Source of the DNA: RHLJ01 sp965212165
GTDB taxonomy: Bacteria > Bacteroidota > Rhodothermia > Balneolales > Balneolaceae
NCBI GenBank assembly: GCA_965212165.1
Contig: OZ243096.1
Coordinates: 3,038,001-3,102,000 of the forward strand
Direction of reading: 5' to 3'
Length of the DNA stretch: 64,000 nucleotides
Shown: in pieces, positions 1-9,859 of the stretch
Layout: the number at the start of each line of letters is the position of its first letter
How positions within the stretch are numbered: the stretch's first letter is position 1
Position numbers and translations under genes: made by a program
Notes under the pieces: model-generated
Seen by the model: the letters and a program-made list of their open reading frames with translations, nothing else
Database searches by the model: none
What the model was told of the DNA's origin: nothing

Positions 1-104
1 TTTGGATGATTTCGATTGACTCGAGCAACATGTTTTATTGATTTTTATAGTTTACAACCATCCTGAATAACTAAAAAGTATTGATTCTTGAAAAGGGATA
101 CTTA

Positions 105-437
105 ATGAGTAGCAGTTATTTATTTTTAAACTCGTCACATTTTAATTTATTATTCAAAAGGATTCAAGTGCTTTTCGATTTCCAAGATCATACAATAAAT
201 GTAATAACTAATACTTGTTTTTATTTGATTGTTTTTGATTTGATACTCATTACCTTTCTTAAAGAAAAAAGTAAAAGGTTCTACCTGATCAATTGTCTTT
301 TTTGCTTATTCCTGTACCTGATTTATGAATTTTACATTCCACACGATTGGAATATAAGATTTGATTTGTACTTAGTATGGCCTCTATTGGTTATAATTAC
401 TGGGTTAAGTTTGATTAAAACAGGAAAGATATCTTAA
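105..437 (+). CDS. Small hydrophobic membrane protein, unknown function
   Basis: Product of about 110 residues with three hydrophobic stretches, near residues 35-55, 60-80 and 85-105, so probably an integral inner-membrane protein. No family recognised. The frame is open from a TTG at 81, but ATG 105 is preferred because an AAAAGGG purine run sits 7-13 bases upstream, an unusually good ribosome binding site for this sequence. It stands alone upstream of a convergent peptidase gene. Real expression is plausible but unproven. Confidence 0.5.
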   Translation: MSSSYLFLNSSHFNLLFKRIQVLFDFQDHTINVITNTCFYLIVFDLILITFLKEKSKRFYLINCLFCLFLYLIYEFYIPHDWNIRFDLYLVWPLLVIITGLSLIKTGKIS

Positions 438-813
438 CGAAATCTTGACTAATTAAGCCTTCATTTATTGATTATAGATTATTAGAATAATAAATCTTAA
501 ACGATTAACAGTTAATTTTTTGTAAATACTTAATCCCCTCTTCAAGTTCTGATTAAACTTAACTCACTTAGCTACTGCTTTTGTTATTTTAGATAAATAA
601 TGAGTTTTTTTTAAAACTTCTCATCAAGTTTTAACTGATTATAGGAAGGATAATAAAAAACCCTCCCGTTTATCCAACGAGAGGGTCTATTTAGGGGTAC
701 ATGAAATTGACCAACAAAACTATTTTTCGTATTCCTTTAATGGATTCTAAAATAGTACAAGGTGTTCCCACAGTATTACATGACTGTTTATTTAAATTAT
801 ACTTGCTTCAATT
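438..813. other. Convergent intergenic region
   Basis: AT-rich spacer between two convergent genes. The only structure I see is the intrinsic terminator at 660-686. No open frame or RNA gene is evident. Confidence 0.5.
655..686 (-). terminator. Rho-independent terminator of the M61-like peptidase gene
   Basis: Inverted repeat ACCCTC/GAGGGT with an inner CGTT/AACG stem and a five-base loop. Read on the minus strand it is followed by a run of T (complement of the A-run at 655-660). It lies about 130 bases after the stop of the minus-strand gene. Confidence 0.8.
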
Positions 814-2337
814 TTAATTAATTATTTGACCGAATAATCCATTCACAATATTTTGGTGCTGTTCAGTTTGCTGCTTCTTTTTCGATATAATCAGTTTTCC
901 ATTTTCAACATTAGCATCCAATCCGGCTAGGGGTAAATAGTTTTCTATCGGAATTTTCTCCTTTCCAATTACATATGAGTTAATAAAATCAGTTTGCTCA
1001 ATCCCACTTAACTCAGACATTATGTATTGAATCTCTTTTAGTGTGTAATTTTCATTACTCCCTCCATATTTATTGAATAAATGTCTCATTAAATCATCCA
1101 GACTTTTTTCATTATTAGTTTCGCTACGAATAATCATATCTTGCGATATCCCAACCAACATACCTCCTCCATAAATTAAGCCCCAATGATCGTGCTTTTC
1201 TTCCCCATTTGTCATTGATAATTCCCCAACAGCACTATCACTTGCATATCGTTGATAAAAGAAATTACCTAAAAAATCTAAGTAGCTTTCATCAGTTAAA
1301 AACTTTACATGATGCAATGCCTTTAGGGTGTAATAATTCGAAACCCCTTCTTTAAACCATTCTGTATCATCACTAGCTGGTCTAAATGACTTTCCATTCC
1401 AAAGATGAAAGAATTCATGTGCAAATATGACCCTTGATATTGTTTTCGAAAATGGATCGCCTCCTTCTTCAATCAAAATGCTAATATTATTACCTATCAC
1501 CTCTCCATCAGTAATCGAGGGGTTAGAGCTGATTACAACTACAGATTTTTTGAAAGGATTATCAGGTGAGGGCCTCGGTGTTCCTCCCATAAGCTCGATA
1601 TAGTAATCTAAAACACCTTCTGCTAAATCACGGAATTCCTCTTTATCCGCAATAATTTCTGCACTACCTAGTGCAAAAACTAGTTCAAATTCATCTCTTT
1701 TAACAGATAGTTCTTCATGTGTTCCTGCAAATATCATTGAGTTAATCAGATCTAAACTACTTGTTGGTCGATAGGTATTGATAAGATCTGAGTCTTCAAT
1801 CCAAGGAGTTGTAACGTTCCACTGATCAGGTAGCTGGAAATCAACAATTATTTTATCACGTTGCTCTCCGTTCATGATGAATAATGTTCTCCCTGTATAA
1901 AATACCCCCTCACTGGTTGAATATGCTACACCATCAATTCCCCCACTCCATTCATATCTATCGTGATCTAAATGGACATCATATGTCAATATTATTCTTT
2001 CATCTTGAGGTCCATCTATTTTCCACTCAGCATCAGAGCTTTGCACCAAATTAACAGGGTTTCCGTCAATGCTGATCGCTTTTATATTATGAACAAATTG
2101 AACTAATCGTTTTTGAAGCATATTAGCCTCATGGCTCATAAAGAGAACACTGTCTTTTGGTGTAAAATCAACTTTCACCTTTGCGACCCTGTAATTTTCA
2201 CTATCAATTACAATTGAATATGAAATAACTTCATCAATATTTTGATTTTGTTTTTTTAGTTTAGAACTACAACCAAAAACGAAGAAGATTAATACCATAA
2301 ATTTTATCGGGAATAAATATTTACAAGAGTAATTCAT
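814..2337 (-). CDS. M61-like (glycyl aminopeptidase-type) zinc metallopeptidase, lipoprotein
   Basis: 507 residues. The N-terminus is a lipoprotein signal with lipobox VFGC and acylated Cys23, so the protein is membrane-anchored on the periplasmic or outer face. An N-terminal beta-rich domain precedes a gluzincin catalytic domain with HEFFH at 307-311 and the third zinc ligand Glu330 in KEGVSNYY, exactly 18 residues after His311. The HEFFHLWN and EGVSNYY motifs resemble peptidase family M61 more than M1. Monocistronic, with its own terminator. Likely role: aminopeptidase at the cell envelope; the substrate cannot be read from the sequence. Confidence 0.8.
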   Translation of the reverse strand: MNYSCKYLFPIKFMVLIFFVFGCSSKLKKQNQNIDEVISYSIVIDSENYRVAKVKVDFTPKDSVLFMSHEANMLQKRLVQFVHNIKAISIDGNPVNLVQSSDAEWKIDGPQDERIILTYDVHLDHDRYEWSGGIDGVAYSTSEGVFYTGRTLFIMNGEQRDKIIVDFQLPDQWNVTTPWIEDSDLINTYRPTSSLDLINSMIFAGTHEELSVKRDEFELVFALGSAEIIADKEEFRDLAEGVLDYYIELMGGTPRPSPDNPFKKSVVVISSNPSITDGEVIGNNISILIEEGGDPFSKTISRVIFAHEFFHLWNGKSFRPASDDTEWFKEGVSNYYTLKALHHVKFLTDESYLDFLGNFFYQRYASDSAVGELSMTNGEEKHDHWGLIYGGGMLVGISQDMIIRSETNNEKSLDDLMRHLFNKYGGSNENYTLKEIQYIMSELSGIEQTDFINSYVIGKEKIPIENYLPLAGLDANVENGKLIISKKKQQTEQHQNIVNGLFGQIIN

Positions 2338-2698
2338 TAGTACATAAATTTTTGATTATCAGGTGCCACTTCCAGGTTGAGTATATTCTTTATTCGGAGT
2401 GTTGCTAATTTATATCGCTAGCATTTTTACTCGTAGATTAAACAATTCATTTCCTAATAGAGTGCTGGTTCATGAATCAGGATTCAATACTTTTTACCTA
2501 TCAATCACTGTTAACGCTACTTTAGAATCAACTGTAATCCATTAGTTACTAGTATTCGAATTCTCTCTTTTAAATAGTCTTGAATTATGAAAAAAGACTA
2601 CTTGTCAAAAAATATAACTCATCTTTGCTTACTCAATGAAGTAACCTAAGATCAGATTATGTATAACCTCTTCTTGTCGTTACTCATAATAAATTATT
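2338..2698. other. Divergent intergenic region, promoters expected
   Basis: 361 bp between two divergently transcribed genes, so it must hold both promoters. Very AT-rich. A GTTAAC half-site occurs near 2509, but it is not a full palindrome. Nothing else supportable. Confidence 0.4.
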
Positions 2699-4906
2699 AT
2701 GCTACCTATGACTCGAAGCCACTTAATTTTATTTCTTTCTTTATTTCTTCAGAATCAGGTTTTATCACAAACAACTTTAAGAACATTTGAACTAGTTAAA
2801 ACTCAAAATGAAATCATTGTTGATGGTGTAATAAATGAGGCCGAATGGGCAGATGCGAACATATTAGATCCGTTTTTAAATAAATGGCCTAATAATGATG
2901 GATTATCTAACACCAAAACAGATGTTTACATTCTATATGATGATGAGTTCTTATACATCGCATCAAAAAACTATCAGAAAGAGGAAGATTTGATTGTTAT
3001 GTCTCTCAAGAGGGATAACATGAGTAACCACTGGTCTAGTGAATCATTTACCATGATACTTGACCCTTTTAACAATCAAAGTAGCGGATATTTATTTGGA
3101 GTAAATGCTGGTGGAACTGAAGTTGAATCTCAGTTGGGTATTAACTCATTTGGTACTTCAATGGATGTTAACTGGAATACCACTTGGAAAAGTAAGGTAC
3201 AGGTTTCATCTAATTACTGGACAGTAGAAATTGCTATTCCTCTAAAATCCCTCAACTACTCTGCTATTACAGATCATTGGGGTATAAACTTTGTCCGAAA
3301 AGATATGAAAACCAATGAGTTTTCAACATGGTCACATGTCCCAAATGGATTTTCTTCATATGATATTACCAATTTGGGTAATCTAACTATTAAAGATATC
3401 CCCCAAAAAAAACGGCCAAGACCTGTTATAATCCCATCCCTGCTTAGTTCCCGCTATTCCGACTTTCAAGCAAATTCAAATACAGACCTAAACGTTGATC
3501 TTGGGTTAGATGTCAAAGTGCCCATTAATAATAACTTTAAAGTTGACATAACCGTCAATCCTGATTTTTCGACCATAGACGTAGATCAGCAAGTTACAAA
3601 CCTATCTCGATTCAGTATTTTTTTCCCTGAAAAAAGAGAATTTTTCATGGAAAGCAGTGATCTATTTACAAATTATGGTAGTCCTTATATGCGTCCTTTC
3701 TTCTCTAGGAATATTGGAATCAGTAATGGGCAGTTTATACCCATTCTATATGGTGCGCGTGCCACCGGTAATATATCTCCAGAAACTCGGATAGGTCTCC
3801 TCAATATCCAAACCCGTTCCACTCAGTCAAACACAGCAGATAATTTCACCGTCTTATCTTTACAGCATCAATTATCAAGTACTCTTAACTTTAAAACTTT
3901 ATTCACCAATAGAAGTGGGTACGGTTTTAAAGATGGATATGCTGGCAACTTTAATACCACTTACGGGGGTGAAATAATTTATCGCTCTTTAGATAATAAA
4001 TGGAGTTCGAACATCAGACTTCATGATTCCAAAACTGAAGATGACCTTAGTGATACCTTTTTCATGGGTATTACCACAATTTACAAAAGCGGAAATTTTA
4101 CATTGATTCTATTAGGAGAACAGGTTAGCGACAACTACATCAATGACCTGAGCTTTTCATCCCGCCAATTACAATATAATTCACTGACCAATGAATTTAA
4201 AAGAATAGGGTTCAGAGTATTTGACATAATGAGTAGTTATTCCATCTTTCCAGACAATCCAAAAATTAATAATCATAATTTTCACTACTTCAATTCTAAT
4301 ACCTATACCATAGATGGTAATTTAACCGACCGAGCTTTTCAGTTTACCTATAGTTTGCTTTCCACTAACAATAATAGGTTTGTATTGAGGTATGTCAATC
4401 GGGCAGTTGGTTTATTATTTCCAACCAATTTAATAAATGGACCTGAAGATTTACCCATTGGAGATTATATCTTCAACAGGTATTCCATTATGTATATGAC
4501 GGATAGTAGACGCCCACTTAGTTTAGAATTATCAAGTGGCTTAGGAGGCTTCTATAATGGAAATCGTTATGAATACGGTGGAAGTATAAACTTTAGAGCC
4601 CAGCCTTGGGGAGTATTCAAATTAAAATATATAGGTAACCATATTAATCTTCCAGAGAATTATGGAAACACAACTCTACACTTGATCGGACCGCAATCTG
4701 AAATCAGCTTCTCCAGCACATTAAACTGGACCACATTCATACAATACAATACGCAGGCATCAAATCTAAATATTAATAGCCGTTTTCAATGGCGATTTGC
4801 CCCTATGTCTGATCTGTTTTTAACCTACAGTGATAATTATCAAACCGACAGTTTCATTGCAAGTAACCGCGGTATTTATCTAAAACTCAAGTACTGGATT
4901 GACTAA
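2699..4906 (+). CDS. DUF5916 outer-membrane protein with N-terminal CBM9-like domain
   Basis: 735 residues. A Sec signal peptide (about 1-23) is followed by a CBM9-like beta-sandwich (about 30-220, opening with VDGVINEAEWADA) and a DUF5916 domain with the family hallmark around DFSTIDVDQQVTNLSRF and FFPEKREFFMES. The C-terminal half consists of alternating strands ending in aromatic residues, typical of an outer-membrane beta-barrel. The family is common in Bacteroidota; its exact role is unsettled, and carbohydrate or peptide handling is usually guessed. A second in-frame ATG at 2708 is an equally possible start. First gene of a run of exported hydrolases. Confidence 0.85.
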   Translation: MLPMTRSHLILFLSLFLQNQVLSQTTLRTFELVKTQNEIIVDGVINEAEWADANILDPFLNKWPNNDGLSNTKTDVYILYDDEFLYIASKNYQKEEDLIVMSLKRDNMSNHWSSESFTMILDPFNNQSSGYLFGVNAGGTEVESQLGINSFGTSMDVNWNTTWKSKVQVSSNYWTVEIAIPLKSLNYSAITDHWGINFVRKDMKTNEFSTWSHVPNGFSSYDITNLGNLTIKDIPQKKRPRPVIIPSLLSSRYSDFQANSNTDLNVDLGLDVKVPINNNFKVDITVNPDFSTIDVDQQVTNLSRFSIFFPEKREFFMESSDLFTNYGSPYMRPFFSRNIGISNGQFIPILYGARATGNISPETRIGLLNIQTRSTQSNTADNFTVLSLQHQLSSTLNFKTLFTNRSGYGFKDGYAGNFNTTYGGEIIYRSLDNKWSSNIRLHDSKTEDDLSDTFFMGITTIYKSGNFTLILLGEQVSDNYINDLSFSSRQLQYNSLTNEFKRIGFRVFDIMSSYSIFPDNPKINNHNFHYFNSNTYTIDGNLTDRAFQFTYSLLSTNNNRFVLRYVNRAVGLLFPTNLINGPEDLPIGDYIFNRYSIMYMTDSRRPLSLELSSGLGGFYNGNRYEYGGSINFRAQPWGVFKLKYIGNHINLPENYGNTTLHLIGPQSEISFSSTLNWTTFIQYNTQASNLNINSRFQWRFAPMSDLFLTYSDNYQTDSFIASNRGIYLKLKYWID

Positions 4907-4940
4907 AAGCTTTAACTAAATCTATTAATACGCTACTCCT

Positions 4941-5840
4941 ATGAAAACCAATATTTCACTACTCATTCTTTTACTGAGCCTCACTTCGAATATCGAGCTT
5001 TTTGCTCAGCTTGATATGGAAAAGTCAGAGTTGGATGTAGATCCAATTGACCAAAACATCTATTTACTCATTCAAAAAACCAATATATCTAACCCTAGTA
5101 GTATCCTTTATGTCGATTCGAATTTTTCTCTGCTAATAGACCCTGGTTTTAAACAAATGCAATTCGACATTAATGCTGTCATTGCTTCCCTCGATGGTGC
5201 TCCAATCGAGTACCTTATGGCTACCCATTTCCATACCGATCATGCACAAGCTTTAGAGGATTACTACAATAAGGCAAACATCCTTTTATCGAGTTATCAG
5301 TATCCAGGGGCTAAAGAAATACAACTTTCAAAAGTATTTGCAACATCAGGAAAAAGCTACCATCTAAATCTTGGGAATGAAGAACTGGAAGTAATTTCAC
5401 TACCCCAAGCAAATGGCCATACTGGAACGGATGCTGTCTTTCATTTCAAGAATTCTGATGTTTTGGTTATTGGAGATTACTTGTTTTATGGCATGTTTCC
5501 AATTATCGACATTAAAGGAGGAGGCAGTATAGAAGGGTACATTAAGAATTTAGAACACATACATTCTATAACTTCACCAAAGACAAAAATTATACCTGGT
5601 CATACTTCTTTCAAACCTGAAGTAACTAAAAACTACTATAGTGCCGACGAGTTACTTCGCCACATCAGTGATTTAAAAGAAACTATAGATTGGATAACGA
5701 CCCGAAAAAAGCAAGAAATAGAACTCACTTCCCTTATTGAGCAAGGATTACCAGACAAATTCCAAAAATACACGGAAGGAATGAAATTTGTTTCAGAGCA
5801 GAAGTGGATCACCTTTATTTATGAGAACAATGATCTCTAA
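4941..5840 (+). CDS. Exported metallo-beta-lactamase-fold hydrolase
   Basis: 299 residues with a signal peptide ending in FAQ near residue 23. The MBL zinc motif HFHTDH is at 96-101, followed by further expected ligands in NGHTG, GDYLFYG (Asp where class B1 lactamases have Cys) and PGHTS. It is therefore a general binuclear MBL-fold hydrolase and not demonstrably a true beta-lactamase. It starts 34 bp after the DUF5916 gene and is followed by a second, unrelated-looking MBL protein, suggesting one transcript. Periplasmic location expected; substrate unknown. Confidence 0.85.
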   Translation: MKTNISLLILLLSLTSNIELFAQLDMEKSELDVDPIDQNIYLLIQKTNISNPSSILYVDSNFSLLIDPGFKQMQFDINAVIASLDGAPIEYLMATHFHTDHAQALEDYYNKANILLSSYQYPGAKEIQLSKVFATSGKSYHLNLGNEELEVISLPQANGHTGTDAVFHFKNSDVLVIGDYLFYGMFPIIDIKGGGSIEGYIKNLEHIHSITSPKTKIIPGHTSFKPEVTKNYYSADELLRHISDLKETIDWITTRKKQEIELTSLIEQGLPDKFQKYTEGMKFVSEQKWITFIYENNDL

Positions 5841-5874
5841 TTCACCATACTTTTACATTTTGTTCATGTATAGA

Positions 5875-6711
5875 ATGATAAAAAATCATACCGCACAAAT
5901 GATTCTGAAATCAGCTTTCCTAATGATATCTCTCATTTTCTTGAATTATAGCTATGTTCAGGCTCAGGATATTGAAATTCAATATCTGGCCAATCAGGGA
6001 GTTCTAATTTCAGATTCGAACACAACTATTTATGTGGATGGTATTTTTGAAGATGAGTTCGAAGCCTTTGATCATCTACCTAAAGATTCACTAAAAAAAG
6101 TATGGAACAATGTTTTAGATCAAAATAAAAAGTCATTTATATTAGTCTCTCATTTACACAGAGATCATTTTGGCTCAGATTTAACGGGTAAGTTTCTACA
6201 ATCAGACAGGAACGCCCTATTCATTTCTCCACAGGAAACAGCAGATAAATTTCGAGATGATTATGCAGACTTCAATAAAATCAATGAACAGGTTAAAACA
6301 CTACCTCTTTCTACGTATGAGTATGAAGCTCTTGAATTTGATAAGATCAAAATAACGATTATAAATCTACCCCATTTAGGGGAAAGCCCTTGGAAAGAAG
6401 CTGTGAACTATGCTTATATTATTGAAATAAATGGGAAGAAAATACTACACCTTGGGGACGCTAAAATTGATGAATCAAGTTTAAAGGCATTAGCATTTCC
6501 TGATTTAAATCTAGACATAGCCATAATGCATATTGGTCAAATGGCTTCGGTAGAACAAAAAGAGTTAATTGACCAATATATTGCTCCAAAACAGTTAATG
6601 GCTGCTCACATCCCCCTATCCTACTATGATACAGCTCAAAGTCTGTTAAAGGATATTGGATATGATGAAGTCATTATTTTTAATACTCCTCTAAAGAAAT
6701 ATACTTTCTAA
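5875..6711 (+). CDS. Second exported MBL-fold hydrolase
   Basis: About 278 residues from ATG 5875. The open frame runs upstream into the previous gene, but the signal peptide (about residues 12-31, ending YVQAQD) begins only here; ATG 5866 and 5899 are alternatives. The zinc motif HLHRDH is at 93-98, and later ligands sit in NLPHLG, LHLGDAK and AAHIP. The pattern is nearer to the UPF0173/UlaG-type MBL proteins than to the preceding gene, so the two are not simple duplicates. Likely periplasmic; substrate unknown. Confidence 0.8.
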   Translation: MIKNHTAQMILKSAFLMISLIFLNYSYVQAQDIEIQYLANQGVLISDSNTTIYVDGIFEDEFEAFDHLPKDSLKKVWNNVLDQNKKSFILVSHLHRDHFGSDLTGKFLQSDRNALFISPQETADKFRDDYADFNKINEQVKTLPLSTYEYEALEFDKIKITIINLPHLGESPWKEAVNYAYIIEINGKKILHLGDAKIDESSLKALAFPDLNLDIAIMHIGQMASVEQKELIDQYIAPKQLMAAHIPLSYYDTAQSLLKDIGYDEVIIFNTPLKKYTF

Positions 6712-7230
6712 GATAAGCTTTCACTTACATAGCATTGATTGACCAGATTTTAAGGAAGCTGACAATGCCTACTTAGAATTGAAGATTATTTAATAAGGGT
6801 TTTAGTGTATTTATTGCTTTGAACTAAAAACAGAAAATTCCAGATGGATCAAATAGTTATTTCTTCTATTATTGAAAGAATTACTTAATGGATTCTGATA
6901 CACTTGAGCTTTTCAGGCTATCCTTTAAAGGGATAAAAAAAATAGGTTGAAGTCTCACATACTATCTCTATATAAAGAAAGTGACTATTATTTTTAAGGC
7001 CATACTTTGACAGCTTGTGATAAATACTTTTGATGCAATCCAGTCATTTTATATTAGTATTTCATTCCCAAAGCATTTGATCACAATACAGAACCTAGTG
7101 ACCGTATTGAGAATAGGAATTAATCCTAATTCATGATTTAGAACTACAGTGATTTCGAATTTTGCTAAACTGCACTAAGATCAATAAATGATTTTAACAA
7201 AATGCTTTAAGGCCTAGTCATAGCTATTCC
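6712..7230. other. 519-bp intergenic region, nothing recognised
   Basis: AT-rich, with stops in all frames at short intervals and no convincing hairpin, repeat or RNA. It separates the MBL pair from the M28 peptidase and presumably holds that gene's promoter. It could be a fully decayed gene, but I see no coding remnant. Confidence 0.4.
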
Positions 7231-8241
7231 ATGAAAATTTATACAATATTAACGATTCTAATAATTCTCTTATTTCAATTATCGAGTAATACTAAAGCTC
7301 AATCATTATCGAAGTATATTTCGCATGTTGAACACCTTTCATCTGATAAACTAGAAGGTCGAGGAAATTTTCAGCCAGCTATTTGGACAGCTGCAGCATA
7401 TATTCAAAATGAATTTAGGAAAATTGGAATAACACCTTACAATGAGAATGGTTATTTACAGCAATTCTCTATCAGTAATGAAGAAATCCCTTATTATGTT
7501 GCGAATGTAATAGGTTACATTCCTGCTGAAAAAAAGACTGAGGAATCCATCATTTATATTTCCCACTATGATGGATACAAAGGCATTGGAAAGGCCAACG
7601 AAAATGGTGACAATATCTACAATGCAGCCATTGATAATGCTTCAGGAGTTGCTGCACTACTCGAACTATCAAGCATGTTTATTAACGAAAACCCTCCTGA
7701 AAAGAATATAGTATTTATAGCAACTGCAGCGGAAGAATCAGGTAGCCTTGGTTCGGAATTTTATGTCAAAAACCCACTTTTTCCAATTTCTAATATTGAA
7801 ATAGTTATTAATATCGATGGATTTAATCTTTATGGTAAGTTACCAGAAGTAATGCTTATGCCACTGCAAGGTATTTCTTACAGAAAAGAAATAATAAACA
7901 TTATTGAAGAACAAGGATTCATTGCAAACACACCAGAATGGGTCAATTCATTAGACACAAAATTTGATAGCCATCGTTTTCTTCAGAAAAGTGTTCCAAC
8001 TATAACAATATGGCCTGGCGAGAAAATTCCTGGAATGACCCAGGAAGAATCTAAAATTTATATAAGTAAGATTGGAGGTAAAATGCATACTCAAGAAGAT
8101 GAAATTACAAGCCTTTGGAACTGGAGTGGAGTGGAGTCTCATCTGGAGTTACATAAAGCAATTGGGCAATATTATTTATTAAAAAATATATCCGGTGAGG
8201 TTACAGAAAGTTGGAGATTCAATTCAGATACCAAAAAATAA
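7231..8241 (+). CDS. M28 family zinc aminopeptidase, exported
   Basis: 336 residues with a signal peptide ending TKAQ near residue 24. The M28 di-zinc set is present in order: His112 (HYDGY), Asp135 (IDNASG), Glu168-Glu169 (AAEES), Asp196 (NIDGF) and a C-terminal His248 (SHRF). No PA or PDZ domain is evident, so it is the short form. The stop TAA overlaps the ATG of the next gene by one base (TAATG), which suggests translational coupling. Probably a periplasmic aminopeptidase or glutaminyl-cyclase-like enzyme; aminopeptidase is the more usual assignment. Confidence 0.85.
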   Translation: MKIYTILTILIILLFQLSSNTKAQSLSKYISHVEHLSSDKLEGRGNFQPAIWTAAAYIQNEFRKIGITPYNENGYLQQFSISNEEIPYYVANVIGYIPAEKKTEESIIYISHYDGYKGIGKANENGDNIYNAAIDNASGVAALLELSSMFINENPPEKNIVFIATAAEESGSLGSEFYVKNPLFPISNIEIVINIDGFNLYGKLPEVMLMPLQGISYRKEIINIIEEQGFIANTPEWVNSLDTKFDSHRFLQKSVPTITIWPGEKIPGMTQEESKIYISKIGGKMHTQEDEITSLWNWSGVESHLELHKAIGQYYLLKNISGEVTESWRFNSDTKK

Positions 8242-9566
8242 TGACTTCTTTCAGAAAAAATAAATTAACTGTTCTAAAATCACCTGCTAATAAATTCATC
8301 AATTTCTGGTTGGGATATATTTTCATTTTTATCTCATCTACCAACTTTCTAAGCGCTCAAGACTTAGCTGTACAGAAGCGCTTAGACTCACTTATTCAAG
8401 AGCATAGTTACAATATTGTACTTAACCATAACGAAATTAGTGGACAAGGTGCACATTGGTTAACTAATGAAGCACAGAAAGCTAATTATTTTTTAATTGG
8501 TGAGCGACATGGCACGGCTAATATTCCAAAAATAAGTGGTGCGATCTTCTCAAAACTTGTTTCTGTTGGATATAAACATGCTGCTCTCGAAATTGGCAGA
8601 TACGCTGCTTTTGAAGTACAGGAACTCATACAAAGTGGTGATTATAATTCTCTACAAAGTTTTCTTGAAACACCCGAATACTTTCAGTCGATTGCTTTTC
8701 TAGACTGGGCTGAAGAATCAATGCTTGTTGCGCGAATCACTAAAGAATCCCCATTAAAGGAAAAGGCCATTTGGGGACTAGATCAAGAGTTCATCTTTGG
8801 ATTCAGAATGTACTTAGAGCGCCTGAAAAAAATCGCTACAAAAGACTCTCAAAAACAACTAATCTCTATATTAATAGCACGTTTGTCAGAAGATCCTTTC
8901 TTACTGGGTGGACCTATTAAAACAGAACTTAATACTTTAATAACACTTTTTGAGGGGAATTTTTATGCTATTGATCTACTCGAATCATTACTGATAAGCA
9001 ATAAAATTTATAGTCGTTTTAGAGGGGACATTACCAGAATCCAATCTAACACGATCCGTGAAAATTTAATGAAGAAAAATTTAGTGGATCTGGTAAATAT
9101 CAACGAGAACGATTATGGTAATAATCCAAAAATTTTCTTTAAGCTTGGCGGATTTCATTCAGCACCTAGTTTGAATAACGGGTATTCGACACTTGGCACT
9201 TTTGTTGAAGAATGGGCTTTGAGTAGGAGTGAAAGCGCATTTAATATTTATATCGATGCCGTAAGTGGTAACACTCTTGCAAGTGGCCAAGATAACCCCA
9301 ATGGTGGGAGTGGAATACACCAAGTTATCAGTCAATTTGGTAACATTGATGTTGATAATACTGATATTACTAAACGTCATATCTTTTTTAAATATTTAAA
9401 AAACAATGTAGGACTATTCCTAGTAGATTTACGCCCTCTTAGAGCACTAATTGATGATTTCGAACCCTTCATAGATTTACAAACAAAATCTCTAATCATT
9501 GGCTTTGATGCTTATTTAGCTATTCCAAATGTAAGTCCTGCAACACCTTTTGATTTGAATAAATAA
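8241..9566 (+). CDS. EreA/ChaN-like (erythromycin esterase superfamily) exported protein
   Basis: 441 residues from ATG 8241, chosen because it overlaps the preceding stop by one base and begins just before a hydrophobic export signal (about residues 22-40, ending FLSAQD). The GERHG motif at residues 87-91, preceded by NYFLI, is the signature of the EreA/ChaN fold, and an Ala-Leu-Glu-Ile strand follows about 30 residues later. In EreA this motif carries the catalytic Glu and His. Coupling to an M28 peptidase suggests a joint role in degrading an external compound. Actual esterase activity is inference. Confidence 0.65.
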   Translation: MTSFRKNKLTVLKSPANKFINFWLGYIFIFISSTNFLSAQDLAVQKRLDSLIQEHSYNIVLNHNEISGQGAHWLTNEAQKANYFLIGERHGTANIPKISGAIFSKLVSVGYKHAALEIGRYAAFEVQELIQSGDYNSLQSFLETPEYFQSIAFLDWAEESMLVARITKESPLKEKAIWGLDQEFIFGFRMYLERLKKIATKDSQKQLISILIARLSEDPFLLGGPIKTELNTLITLFEGNFYAIDLLESLLISNKIYSRFRGDITRIQSNTIRENLMKKNLVDLVNINENDYGNNPKIFFKLGGFHSAPSLNNGYSTLGTFVEEWALSRSESAFNIYIDAVSGNTLASGQDNPNGGSGIHQVISQFGNIDVDNTDITKRHIFFKYLKNNVGLFLVDLRPLRALIDDFEPFIDLQTKSLIIGFDAYLAIPNVSPATPFDLNK

Positions 9567-9859
9567 GCCTTTCTATAGATTTGTATGGTTATAAGCTATT
9601 ACATTCGAACTTCCAAAATCTGATTCAAATATTTAGGTTTCCCCATTGGATGAAATTTTGAAAGAAGGAAGCCTTCCTCTGAACGTGCTGGAAAGTCACA
9701 TTATAAACTGGATTGAAGTAGAGAAATAAACCTAATCAACTTAAAGTAACTATTAATCTTATCCTCAAAAATCTATCAGGTTGTTGTATCTAATTTGATA
9801 TATTATTTTTTCTAACTCTATTTTAAATTACAAATGAGAACTAATAAATATTTTCTAGG
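9567..9859 (+). other. Intergenic region with a short coding-like remnant at 9643-9729
   Basis: Positions 9643-9729 hold 28 sense codons and a stop (ending NWIEVEK) that read like the C-terminus of a soluble protein, but the frame is closed by TAG just upstream and has no good start. It may be the tail of a deleted gene. The rest presumably carries the promoter of the AraC-type gene. Confidence 0.3.

Noticed and set aside
2508..2519. Fourth LacI operator upstream of the DUF5916 gene (GTTAACGCTACT)
   Set aside because: Only the left half-site matches; the right half differs at three of six bases.
4941..6711. True class B antibiotic beta-lactamases
   Set aside because: Both proteins have HxHxDH and an Asp in place of the class B1 Cys; the MBL fold alone does not show lactamase activity.
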